Notes under the pieces: generated by a model
What the model was told of the DNA's origin: nothing
Seen by the model: only the letters and a program-made list of their open reading frames with translations
Database searches by the model: none
Translations under genes and position numbers: made by a program
Shown: positions 7,639 to 15,472 of the stretch, in pieces
Position numbering within the stretch: the stretch's first letter is position 1
Layout of the letters: each line of letters opens with the position of its first letter
Source: Arctic95D-9 sp035967665
GTDB lineage: Bacteria > Verrucomicrobiota > Verrucomicrobiia > Verrucomicrobiales > DEV007
Reading direction: 5' to 3'
Assembly (NCBI GenBank): GCA_035967665.1
Contig: JAYWLB010000044.1
Location: forward strand, 1-64,000
DNA length: 64,000 nucleotides

Positions 7639-10638
7639 TTACCAGGAGTCGAGTCCGATTGCTTTTCCTGCGACAAGCTTTGCCGGATCAATGACGACGT
7701 GTTTGACCTTCTGGCGCTTCCAGGTGTAGGTCATGTGTACGAGTCCGTCGCTCGTTTGAATCATCGCAGGATAGGAGAATTCCCCTTTGTCCGCTTTCTC
7801 CACGGTGGTGACGGCTTTCCAGTTTTTGCCATCGTCACTGATTGCGAGGTTGATCACGTTGCGCAGTCCCCAGCCATCGCTGCGATCTTTACGGCCGCCG
7901 GTGTGGTTGTAGAGGAGGAGGTGACGACCGTCCGCCAAAGTCACCGACTCGATTCCCGAATTGTTGTTCGGCATATCGATGAGTTTGAGTTCGCTCCAGG
8001 TTTTTCCGTTGTCTTTCGAAACACTCTCTGCAATCTGCTCATGCTTCGAACGAAGGAGGGCTTGAATGCTGCCGTCAGGATGAGTCAAGAGGGTTGGCTG
8101 GATGACCTGATAGGGTTGCTTCTCCGTTTCGACTCTCTCCCATGAGGTTCCGAGCTCGGGGTGATCGAGGTCGATGAGACGCTCCATGTGGAAACGCCAG
8201 TCATCGTCGTGCTCGGTTGATGACGGGCAGAGAAGTGTGCCGTCGTCGAGGAGGAGCGGTTTGCATCGAACCGGTCCGTCAATTCCCGCAGGGAGACGAC
8301 GGCGATCAGTGAAGGAGCGACCGAAGTCATAACTGAACATGACTTCTCCCCACCAGGTTTGCGGAGTCGGGCCGTCTTTGAAAAACAGCATGGTCGGACC
8401 GTCACCGGGGGGCTGGAAAAGAACCGGGTTCCAGGTCGGGTAGCGCTGGTCAGCGTGCTGGATTCCGTTGGCCCACTCCTTCGGCGAACTCCAGCCGGAG
8501 CCGTCATTGTAGCTGGACCAAATTCCGACGTCGGGATCCTTCTCCTTCGTTCCTCCGAACCAGGCGGCGACGAGACCGCGAGGTGTCTCACAGATCGTTG
8601 ATGCGTGGCACTGGGGAAAGGGCGCTTTTTCATAGATGAACGATTCACTTACGAAACCGGGGAAGCGGGGTTTGCGTGCTTCTTTCGGGGCCCGGGCAGT
8701 GATTTGCTCCCCTGAATAGGAAATACAATCATCGTGTTTGATGAAGTAGATGCGACCGTTCTCGGCGCCGACGACGAGGTCGGGCTTGCCGTCTTTGTCG
8801 AAATCACATGCTGTCGGACTGGAGGTGTGGCCGGCGACGTTTCGCTCCGAAAGGTTGCCGACTTTCTTGAGAACGATCTTGCCGTCGCGATCTTCGCAGT
8901 TGCGATACCAGATTGCGTTTTCGGAGTTCACGAGGAGGTCGAGTCGTCCGTCACCGTCCCAGTCAACAACGTCGAGTTTGTAACGTCCGCTGCGGCCGGC
9001 GCTGTGCTTGTTGAGCTGAATCGGCTGATTGTCTTCGTCGATGAAAATACGGGTCTCCTCTGTTTTGCGGCTTTGGCAGGTGAGGTAACCTTCCTGATCG
9101 AGAATGACGAGATCGAGTTTTCCGTCGCCGTCAAAATCGGTTGCGAGCGGTGTCGTTCTCCACTGCGTTTGCAGGTTCTCCGCTTTGGTTTGCCACCAGT
9201 ACCATTTCGGAGGGGCTTCGCTCGTCCAGAACGAAAGCGGTTCTTCGACGAGGCCTTTCCCGGTGTTCTTCAGCAACTGGATGCGTGGCCAGATCGAGTT
9301 GTAGAGGATGTCGTCCCGTCCGTCGCCGTCCCAGTCAGCTACGGAGAGGGTGGTGTAGCCCCACTTTGCTTCGGCGGGTCCCTGGATGGATCCGTTCGGT
9401 CCAGCGAGAACGCGAAACTCTTTTCCGTCGGCTTCGATCAGCTCGGGGGCGCTCCACTTGGTGCCCTTCCCATCGAGGTTGGTAAAGATAGCGATGTTTC
9501 CCGCAGTGTTTCCACAAATAAGATCTTCATCGCCGTCGCCATCCCAGTCATGAGCATAGGGCGTCGCGAGGGCACCGAATTTCAGGGTGTCGGCTTCCTG
9601 TTTGAAGTAGACAGGTTGCTTGAAGAGAGGCGATTTAGCTCCCTCTGGAGTCACGTTCTCGACGAGTGCGACGCGGCCGTCTTCGTCTCCGACGATGAGA
9701 TCAAAATCCCCGTCCTTGTCCCAGTCGAATGCGGTCGGGGTGATCATCTGAAGATGCATCACGAGCGGCTTGCCATCGTCGCCGTTCAGTTTGAAGCCGG
9801 TGGCATACTCGGGTTTCTCTCGAGTGCCGATGTTTTCAAAATAGGTGAAGCCGTCGAGGAATTCTCCGCAGAGGAGGTCGAGGTCACCATCGCCGTCAAA
9901 GTCATTGAAGTTCGGTGAGGGCCAGCCGAAGACGTCGACGGGGGAACCGCCCGCTTTGACTTTTACGGGATTGTCAGAGTATTTTCCATCAACGTTTTCG
10001 ATGAGGTAGACCCAGCCGTGAAGCGGGCCGTTGTGCCAGCGGCCTTCCGAATCGTAGGCCTGATCCCAGACATAGTCGCTCCAGTCACCGACACCGACGA
10101 CGAGGTCCTGATCGCCATCGCCTTCCCAGTCGACGTAACGCCACATCCGGGCACGTGTGTTCCCCTTGTGAAATCTGGCATTGTCGTAGACTTTTTTACC
10201 TCCGTTTTTGCCTGCTCCGGTGGTTTTGAAATCGGGATACTCGATGTTTTCTTTCAGCACTTTCGGCTTTCCATCGACGTAGCTGACCTGAACGTTGTGT
10301 CCGGTGGGGCCGAGGTATACGGCTGGTTTGAAAACCGGCATTTTCACTGACGGATCCTGAGTGGGGTTCTCGAAAAAGTAGATTCCGTTGGTTGGCTTGT
10401 CAGGGCCTGAAACGACGAGATCGATGTCGCCGTCTCCATCGTAGTCCATCGGGAGAGGCCAGGCCCAGAGTCCCACTCCGAGGTCAACTTCGAGACCCGG
10501 ATTGTTGTATTTGAGTGCTTTCAGTTTCCATTCCTCCTCCGCCATAAGCGGAAGCACGAAGGCGACTAGCAGAGTGAGTATCGTCCACCGGAGTAGGTCC
10601 GTCGACGGTTTTGGGGGTGCGTGGGTTTCAGTTTTCAT
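7639..10638 (-). CDS. Secreted FG-GAP propeller fused to sialidase-like (BNR) domain
   Basis: A 999-residue exported protein; a hydrophobic signal segment spans about residues 17-33. Residues about 60-660 contain nine Asp-rich motifs of the form DxDGDGxxDL (for example DYDGDGDIDL, DWEGDGDQDL, DWDKDGDFDL), the calcium-binding signature of FG-GAP/VCBS repeats that build beta-propellers. From about residue 665 the chain changes to a BNR/Asp-box domain related to predicted neuraminidases (COG4692 type), with segments such as PQCHASTICETP, LVAAWFGGT and a DFGRSF Asp box. One chain would combine glycan or surface binding with glycosidase-like activity. The sialidase assignment is by family resemblance; related domains act on other sugars. 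It is the first structural gene after the regulator. Confidence 0.82.
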   Translation of the reverse strand: MKTETHAPPKPSTDLLRWTILTLLVAFVLPLMAEEEWKLKALKYNNPGLEVDLGVGLWAWPLPMDYDGDGDIDLVVSGPDKPTNGIYFFENPTQDPSVKMPVFKPAVYLGPTGHNVQVSYVDGKPKVLKENIEYPDFKTTGAGKNGGKKVYDNARFHKGNTRARMWRYVDWEGDGDQDLVVGVGDWSDYVWDQAYDSEGRWHNGPLHGWVYLIENVDGKYSDNPVKVKAGGSPVDVFGWPSPNFNDFDGDGDLDLLCGEFLDGFTYFENIGTREKPEYATGFKLNGDDGKPLVMHLQMITPTAFDWDKDGDFDLIVGDEDGRVALVENVTPEGAKSPLFKQPVYFKQEADTLKFGALATPYAHDWDGDGDEDLICGNTAGNIAIFTNLDGKGTKWSAPELIEADGKEFRVLAGPNGSIQGPAEAKWGYTTLSVADWDGDGRDDILYNSIWPRIQLLKNTGKGLVEEPLSFWTSEAPPKWYWWQTKAENLQTQWRTTPLATDFDGDGKLDLVILDQEGYLTCQSRKTEETRIFIDEDNQPIQLNKHSAGRSGRYKLDVVDWDGDGRLDLLVNSENAIWYRNCEDRDGKIVLKKVGNLSERNVAGHTSSPTACDFDKDGKPDLVVGAENGRIYFIKHDDCISYSGEQITARAPKEARKPRFPGFVSESFIYEKAPFPQCHASTICETPRGLVAAWFGGTKEKDPDVGIWSSYNDGSGWSSPKEWANGIQHADQRYPTWNPVLFQPPGDGPTMLFFKDGPTPQTWWGEVMFSYDFGRSFTDRRRLPAGIDGPVRCKPLLLDDGTLLCPSSTEHDDDWRFHMERLIDLDHPELGTSWERVETEKQPYQVIQPTLLTHPDGSIQALLRSKHEQIAESVSKDNGKTWSELKLIDMPNNNSGIESVTLADGRHLLLYNHTGGRKDRSDGWGLRNVINLAISDDGKNWKAVTTVEKADKGEFSYPAMIQTSDGLVHMTYTWKRQKVKHVVIDPAKLVAGKAIGLDSW

Positions 10639-10680
10639 TGTCTGGGAAAAGATGATTGGGATTTTATGGAAAGTGGAAAA

Positions 10681-11382
10681 TCAGTCGGCCCACCAGCGGT
10701 CGCTGACATCGGCGTCTGCTTCGGTGAGAGTGAGATCAAGGCTGTTGCGAATGTGACGCTGCATTGCGGCACTCGCGGCTTCGCTGTCTTTCGAAGCGAT
10801 TGCGTCGGCAATGTTGACATGCTCCGCCTGGGTGATGTCGAGAATCGAGAGTTCGAACTCGTGTCGGTCCGCCTGGAAAATCCGTGTCAAGATATGAGAA
10901 TCGCCCACGACTTTGAGCATTCTGCGATTGCGCGATGCTTCGATAATCGTCATGTGAAACGACAGGTCGAGCTCGTGAAATTTTTTGGCGATAGCAGTGG
11001 ATGCCGTTTTTTTGCCCGACTTGCGAACCTGCTCGACGAGCTCTTTAGAAGTGGCGAGATTGCTTTGCAGTTCGCTGAGAAGTCGATCACTGATGCGCTC
11101 GGCGGCGCGGGCGGCAGCGTAGGATTCCATTGCCTCGCGCAGCTCGTAGAGTTCAATCGCCTCCTCGCGAGTGAGTTCTCTTACGACCGCGCCGAGTTGG
11201 GGGACAAGTTCGACAAATCCTTCGCTGGCAAGTTGACCGACCGCTTCTCTCACCGGGGTGGCGCTGATTCCGATCTCCTTACCGATAGTCCCGTAGGAAA
11301 GCCTCGAACCCGGAGGCACGGAGCCGTCGAGAAGCTTCTTTCGGATGTGGCGATACGCCTTTTGCGACTGGTTTACGGACAT
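10681..11382 (-). CDS. GntR-family regulator, FCD (FadR/NanR-like) subfamily
   Basis: DNA-binding repressor of 233 residues. Residues about 8-75 form a winged helix with GntR features (SRLSYGTIGKEIGISATPVREAVGQL). Residues about 80-220 are an all-helical FCD ligand domain containing the Asp/His metal-site pattern LDLSFHMTIIEASRN. FCD regulators usually bind sugar acids or other organic acids and repress the adjacent catabolic genes. It is the first gene of the operon that runs to 180, and two TCTATAGA palindromes sit directly at its start codon. No Shine-Dalgarno is visible, so the mRNA may be leaderless or have a very short leader. The inducer could be a sialic acid or a related sugar acid (inference). 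Confidence 0.9.
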   Translation of the reverse strand: MSVNQSQKAYRHIRKKLLDGSVPPGSRLSYGTIGKEIGISATPVREAVGQLASEGFVELVPQLGAVVRELTREEAIELYELREAMESYAAARAAERISDRLLSELQSNLATSKELVEQVRKSGKKTASTAIAKKFHELDLSFHMTIIEASRNRRMLKVVGDSHILTRIFQADRHEFELSILDITQAEHVNIADAIASKDSEAASAAMQRHIRNSLDLTLTEADADVSDRWWAD

Positions 11383-11383
11383 T

Positions 11384-11401
11384 TCTATAGAAGTCTATAG
11401 A
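11384..11401. promoter_or_regulatory. Twin TCTATAGA palindromes at the gntR start
   Basis: The 8-bp palindrome TCTATAGA occurs at 11384-11391 and again at 11394-11401, exactly 10 bp apart (one helical turn), beginning two bases from the regulator's start codon. GntR/FCD regulators bind short palindromes around a central TATA and often control themselves. NanR of E. coli uses closely spaced GGTATA repeats. This is the best operator candidate for the operon, and it may also affect the divergent L,D-transpeptidase gene. Confidence 0.6.
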
Positions 11402-11486
11402 GGTGTATTTTGAGAAGGGCAATCAAAATGGGCGAAAGGACGCGATCTCGTTATGCGCAGACGTGGAATGGGTTACCTTACCGGTG

Positions 11487-12311
11487 ATGATGCGTTTGCC
11501 GGTGATTGCTATAATCCTCCTCGGGAGTCTTTGTGATGTCCACCTTCTCAGGGCGGCCGAAGAGTTGGGGCCGTCTCATCCTTTTGCCGGCGGAAATACA
11601 GAGATCAGCGGGAGGGACGCGCAACGGGCTTCGAAAGCGATCCGGAAGTGGTCGCAGCGCAATGCCTGGCCCGGTGAAGGTGAAGCGGAGGCGGAGGCGG
11701 CTCCCTGGTTTTGGGATTACTCGAAGGTCGGACAACGTGTCTTTATTCGTATTATCAAGGGGAGCAATTACAAGGGGACTCTCGAACTCTGGTTGAAGGG
11801 GGATCACTCGGCCCGATACACCCTTTTCAAAACCTATCGCATTGCCTATTTTTCAGGAGAGCCCGGGCCCAAAACGAAGCGTGGAGACAATCAGGCTCCG
11901 GAGGGCTTTTACTTTATCGGCCGCCGCGCCATGAATCCGTTGAGCACCTTTCATCTCTCGATGGATATGGGCTACCCGAATGCCTACGATCGCCATTACG
12001 GGCGCACCGGTGATCTCCTCATGATCCACGGAAATGCGGTTTCGATTGGGTGCTTCGCGATGACTGATCTCTCGATTGAGCAGATTTACACGCTGGTTGA
12101 TGCCGCCTTGAGAAACGGGCAGCCCTTTGTCCGGGTGCACAGTTTTCCCTTTGAAATGTCAGAGGAAAATCTCGAAGACCACAAAGACTCGGTTCACTAC
12201 CCGTTTTGGAAAAATCTCAAAGAGGGGTGGGACTGGTTTGAGGAGAAGGGGGTGCCGCCGAATGTGACGGTTGAAGACGGTCTCTATCGTTTTGGTTCCA
12301 GCTCCGATTGA
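11487..12311 (+). CDS. L,D-transpeptidase (YkuD-fold) family protein
   Basis: Exported protein of 274 residues from the ATG at 11487, where a signal peptide begins (MMRLPVIAIILLGSL). The frame is open back to 11403, but those extra 28 residues do not resemble a leader. The YkuD catalytic motif HGxxxSxGC appears as HGNAVSIGC, with His181 and Cys189. The protein is related to the YafK-like L,D-transpeptidase group, enzymes that crosslink peptidoglycan or attach proteins to it. It is transcribed away from the gntR operon and meets the FkbM gene tail to tail with 6 bp between them. The start is the least certain part. Confidence 0.82.
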   Translation: MMRLPVIAIILLGSLCDVHLLRAAEELGPSHPFAGGNTEISGRDAQRASKAIRKWSQRNAWPGEGEAEAEAAPWFWDYSKVGQRVFIRIIKGSNYKGTLELWLKGDHSARYTLFKTYRIAYFSGEPGPKTKRGDNQAPEGFYFIGRRAMNPLSTFHLSMDMGYPNAYDRHYGRTGDLLMIHGNAVSIGCFAMTDLSIEQIYTLVDAALRNGQPFVRVHSFPFEMSEENLEDHKDSVHYPFWKNLKEGWDWFEEKGVPPNVTVEDGLYRFGSSSD

Positions 12312-12317
12312 GTCCGT

Positions 12318-13058
12318 TTATTCCGGAAGCAGGATGTAATTCACCCGTTTCTGCTCAGGCGTCCAGGGAGTGATCCTCCCGTTATCGAAAACGTGGATGG
12401 AGTAGTTGTGACGCTCGATGATGTGGCGCACTTTGGTTCCGTGGTTGCCGTCGGTGAGAGACTCGTTGATCTCGATGAAAATTTTGGGACGGTCCCTCGT
12501 AAGAATTTCTTCAGCACCTTCGAGAACGGCGATCTCGTGGCCCTCGACGTCGATTTTTATAAAGTCCACCTTGCCGATGACATGGGCTGCGCAGAAACGA
12601 TCAAGACTCGTTGCGGGAACCCGGCAGACCTCGAAGGCTCCCTCAATGGTGTCTTTCTCGAGACTGGCCTCATAGTAGTTGAGAGTGCCGTCCGGTCTTT
12701 TCGGGATGTAAAAGTCGAGCTCCGCAACGTTCCCGGAGCAGGCCATCTGAAAGGCGTTTGTATTCAGAAACTGCAACGATTCAACGTTGTTTCTCAGAAC
12801 CCGGAACATATCAAATGTCGGTTCAAAAGCGTAGACGTGGCCTTCGGGACCAGCTGCCTCGGAAAGGAATTTGGTGTAGAGTCCGAAGTTGGCACCGACA
12901 TCGAGCACTGACTGTCCGGGCGAAACCAGTTCCTTTATCACGGCCAGTTCGGGCTCGGATTCCACGGTCGCATTCTGCAGCTTCTTCCTGAAATGGAGCT
13001 GTTGTATCTGATTTCTCGGATACGACGGCAGGCACGCGATAATTCCCTTAATAGTCAT
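12318..13058 (-). CDS. FkbM-family SAM-dependent methyltransferase
   Basis: Methyltransferase of 246 residues. Motif I is VLDVGANFGLY (51-61), the acidic ribose-binding residue follows in YAFEP (76-80), and the FkbM signature IKIDVEGHE is present with the downstream LEGAEEIL. FkbM-like enzymes methylate hydroxyls on sugars, polysaccharides or polyketides. The gene stands alone, divergent from the sugar kinase at 13205, so no operon partner suggests a substrate. A role in modifying surface glycans is plausible but unsupported. Confidence 0.88.
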   Translation of the reverse strand: MTIKGIIACLPSYPRNQIQQLHFRKKLQNATVESEPELAVIKELVSPGQSVLDVGANFGLYTKFLSEAAGPEGHVYAFEPTFDMFRVLRNNVESLQFLNTNAFQMACSGNVAELDFYIPKRPDGTLNYYEASLEKDTIEGAFEVCRVPATSLDRFCAAHVIGKVDFIKIDVEGHEIAVLEGAEEILTRDRPKIFIEINESLTDGNHGTKVRHIIERHNYSIHVFDNGRITPWTPEQKRVNYILLPE

Positions 13059-13204
13059 AACTTTGGCAAATAATAATCATAAATCATAAAATTACAACAT
13101 TTAAGAGTTGTTTTTAATAGGTTTCGCAAAATTGATAGGTCGGAGGCGAATGGTGAGGTTAAGTTTTCCTTGCGCTGAACCGCAAATTTCGAGATAGCTC
13201 AAAA
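13059..13204. promoter_or_regulatory. AT-rich divergent promoter region
   Basis: A 146-bp spacer between two divergent genes, clearly more AT-rich than its surroundings (a run of AATAATAATCATAAATCATA-like sequence at 13066-13090). A short inverted repeat ACAAC/GTTGT flanks ATTTAAGA and is followed by TTTTT. It probably carries promoters for both the FkbM gene and the sugar kinase. I could not assign -35/-10 boxes with confidence. Confidence 0.4.
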
Positions 13205-14314
13205 ATGCTAGCAGAATCCATTGCGACTCAATTTGATGTGCCGGGCAGGCTTGTTACCCTGCAGCCGATCGGCTCGGGGAACGTTAACGATACCTATCGG
13301 GTGATTCTGCGAACCACCTTTTCGGAGGAGCAGTATATCCTTCAGCGAATCAACCAGAAGGTGTTTAAGAATCCGGCGGCGGTGATGTCGAATATGAAAC
13401 TGGTCACTGACCATGCTCATGCCCGCATCGCGGCGGAAGCAGATAAGGCGGACCGGATCTGGCAGCTTCCCCGCGTCATTGCAGCTTTGTCAGGAGAGGA
13501 TTTTGTGGTCGATGACGAGGGCGGATACTGGCGGGCTCTTTCGCTGATCGCGAGCACGACAAACTACGACAAAGTGAGTATTCCTGAACACGCCGCCGAG
13601 GCAGGAAGGGTTCTGGGCCATTTTCAGCGAATCATTTCTGATTTCCCGATCGATGCACTGGAAGACACCCTTCCGGGATTTCATATCACGCCCAATTACC
13701 TGGCTCAGTATGATGAGATTATTAAAGAACAGGGAGCGCGGCAGCGGCTAGAAGCGTCTTCAGAGGCGGCCCGGCTTCAACAGTTCGTTGAGGAGCGCCG
13801 GGATTTTGCGAGGGTCCTCGAGGACGAGCGCTTGAAGGGAGTTCTTACGGAGCGCCCCATTCACGGGGATCCTAAAATCACCAACGTGATGATTGATAAC
13901 TTCACCGGAAAGGGGACCGCAATTGTCGATCTCGATACCGTGAAGCCCGGCCTGATCCACTATGATTTCGGAGATGCGGTGAGGAGCAGTTGCAACCCGG
14001 CAGGAGAGGAAACCAACGACCTCAAAGAAGTGAAACTCGATACGGGGCTCTTTTCCGCTCTCGTGAAAGGTTATCTGTTGGAGGCCGGGGGATTTCTCAG
14101 CGATACCGACAAGGGATACCTTTATGATTCCGTCAGGCTGATCACCTTCGAGCTCGGTCTTCGATTCTTCGCCGACTATCTTGCGGGCGATCTCTATTTC
14201 AAGACCACCTACGGTTCGCAGAATCTGAACCGTGCAAGGGTTCAATTCGCGCTTTGTGAGAGCATCGAAACCCGCGAGACCGCGATGCGCGAGATTCTGG
14301 AAAAGAATTTCTAA
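13205..14314 (+). CDS. APH-family sugar kinase (NahK/N-acetylhexosamine 1-kinase-like)
   Basis: Cytoplasmic kinase of 369 residues with the aminoglycoside phosphotransferase fold. The N-terminal nucleotide loop is LQPIGSGNVNDTYRV. The catalytic loop is HGDPKITN (His220, Asp222, Asn227) and the metal-binding DLD lies at 242-244, followed by HYDFGDAVR. The combination GSGNVNDTY plus HGDPKxxN is typical of N-acetylhexosamine 1-kinases and related anomeric sugar kinases. Such enzymes feed sugar-1-phosphates to nucleotidyltransferases; one of those lies at 28140 but is not adjacent. Substrate is inferred. The gene ends in a converging arrangement with the OsmC gene, with a 16-bp palindrome between. 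Confidence 0.8.
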   Translation: MLAESIATQFDVPGRLVTLQPIGSGNVNDTYRVILRTTFSEEQYILQRINQKVFKNPAAVMSNMKLVTDHAHARIAAEADKADRIWQLPRVIAALSGEDFVVDDEGGYWRALSLIASTTNYDKVSIPEHAAEAGRVLGHFQRIISDFPIDALEDTLPGFHITPNYLAQYDEIIKEQGARQRLEASSEAARLQQFVEERRDFARVLEDERLKGVLTERPIHGDPKITNVMIDNFTGKGTAIVDLDTVKPGLIHYDFGDAVRSSCNPAGEETNDLKEVKLDTGLFSALVKGYLLEAGGFLSDTDKGYLYDSVRLITFELGLRFFADYLAGDLYFKTTYGSQNLNRARVQFALCESIETRETAMREILEKNF

Positions 14315-14332
14315 CCAGCGGGCGGTTCAGAA

Positions 14333-14348
14333 GATCCGTCGACGGATC
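14333..14348. terminator. 16-bp perfect palindrome between convergent genes
   Basis: GATCCGTCGACGGATC is a perfect palindrome placed in the 36 bp between the stop codons of the plus-strand kinase and the minus-strand OsmC gene. As RNA it could fold into a short hairpin on either strand and so act as a bidirectional terminator. There is no T-tract on either side, so intrinsic termination is doubtful and a protein-binding site is equally possible. Confidence 0.35.
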
Positions 14349-14350
14349 GA

Positions 14351-14761
14351 TCAGCCCACCCAGTTAAAAGTCACCGGCTTCTCGATTTCGGGGTGAAGGC
14401 TGAGGTGGACAGGGCAGGTCAGTGCCGCCTTTTCGAGGGCGGTGCGTTTTGGATGATCAGCCGCTAGAGGTACCTCAATGACGACAGGAAGCCGGGCTAT
14501 CCTGCGCGGCGGTTCCGGTGTCATTTCCTTGTGAACCTGCACTTTGGTACCTGTGAGATCGATCTCGTGCCGATCGGCGAAGATTCCCATGATCGTCATC
14601 ATGCAGGTGCCGAGGGCGGTTGCGAGGAGATCGGTCGGCGAAAAGCGCTCGCCGCGACCGTGATTGTCGACCGGGGCGTCGGTTTCAATGGTTGAACCGG
14701 AGGGCCCATGAACGGCCGAGCATCTCAGGGTTCCTTCGTAGACAGCGTTTATTTCGACCAT
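14351..14761 (-). CDS. OsmC/Ohr-family protein
   Basis: Small protein of 136 residues in the OsmC family of thiol-dependent peroxide-reducing or related proteins. Two conserved cysteines are visible: Cys53 in DLLATALGTCMMT and Cys116 in LTCPVHLSLHP, the usual spacing of the redox-active pair. It more resembles the OsmC/YhfA branch than Ohr. The start lies 7 bp after the stop of the membrane protein gene upstream, so the two are likely cotranscribed. Function in peroxide or electrophile defence follows from the family. Confidence 0.88.
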   Translation of the reverse strand: MVEINAVYEGTLRCSAVHGPSGSTIETDAPVDNHGRGERFSPTDLLATALGTCMMTIMGIFADRHEIDLTGTKVQVHKEMTPEPPRRIARLPVVIEVPLAADHPKRTALEKAALTCPVHLSLHPEIEKPVTFNWVG

Positions 14762-14768
14762 AAGTATT

Positions 14769-15392
14769 TTATTGCAGACTTTTCATGACGCGGCCTTTGA
14801 GGTTTCCTTTCAGGAAAATGCCTTTGTCGTAGAATTCAGCAGCAAACACTTCAAGGTCTTTGGCAAACCTCGCGGTTGCCGTTCCTGTCACTTTTGCTCC
14901 GGTGAGGCTGACGTCTTCGGTGAAGTCTCCGTCAACGGTTACCTCGGCCCCGAATATGGCAATGGCGACATTGGTAGTGGGAGCGTTATAGGTAATGTTG
15001 TTACCGATATACATGGTTGGCTTGTCGGGGGCTTCTGAAATCGTGGTTTCAGGTTCCTCGAATGTTACCGGTATGTAGCCTTCTTTAGCAATGTAGCGCC
15101 CTGGTCCGACGAAATAGACCGCCGCGGTCAGTGCCACTAACAAAATTACAACTAAAACGCCTGCGCCGGCAAGGCAGCCGCAACAACCTCCGCATCCTTT
15201 TTTCTTTTTCAACGGTTCGTAGGGGTCTGTAGGGTGCCGTCTTCCCTTTTTTTTCTTTTTATCGGCCGATTTGGATCCACCATAGGTAGGTTGATCGGCG
15301 CTGGGATCGATGACGTTCGGCTTTGGTGGGGGAGGTGCAGGGATTCCATCGGGCATTCCACTGACACTCTCCTTTGATTCTTCGTCACTCAT
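14769..15392 (-). CDS. Single-span membrane protein with Pro/Lys-rich N-terminus
   Basis: A 207-residue protein I do not recognise. Residues 1-75 are polar and of low complexity, with a proline-rich patch (IPAPPPPKPN) and lysine clusters (KKKKKGRRH, KKKKG). A Cys/Gly knot (GCGGCCGCLAG) leads into one transmembrane helix at about 80-103. The remaining 100 residues are extracytoplasmic and contain short alternating segments (VAIAIFGAEVTVDGDFTEDV, then LTGAKVTGTATARF) that could form a small beta-solenoid, loosely like bactofilins. It is probably cotranscribed with the OsmC gene. The topology is a confident reading; the fold is a guess. Confidence 0.7.
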   Translation of the reverse strand: MSDEESKESVSGMPDGIPAPPPPKPNVIDPSADQPTYGGSKSADKKKKKGRRHPTDPYEPLKKKKGCGGCCGCLAGAGVLVVILLVALTAAVYFVGPGRYIAKEGYIPVTFEEPETTISEAPDKPTMYIGNNITYNAPTTNVAIAIFGAEVTVDGDFTEDVSLTGAKVTGTATARFAKDLEVFAAEFYDKGIFLKGNLKGRVMKSLQ

Positions 15393-15472
15393 CCTTGTTT
15401 ATCTATTTGCTTTACTGATCGAAATTGAAGATCTAATCAACTCCAAACTTCGCTTTTTCCCAGAGCCAATCT

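Noticed and set aside
8734..9918. Long open frame (394 codons) on the plus strand inside the FG-GAP gene
   Set aside because: It is the antisense of nine Asp-rich repeats; the biased codons of DxDGDG motifs suppress stops on the other strand. The translated product has no domain pattern.
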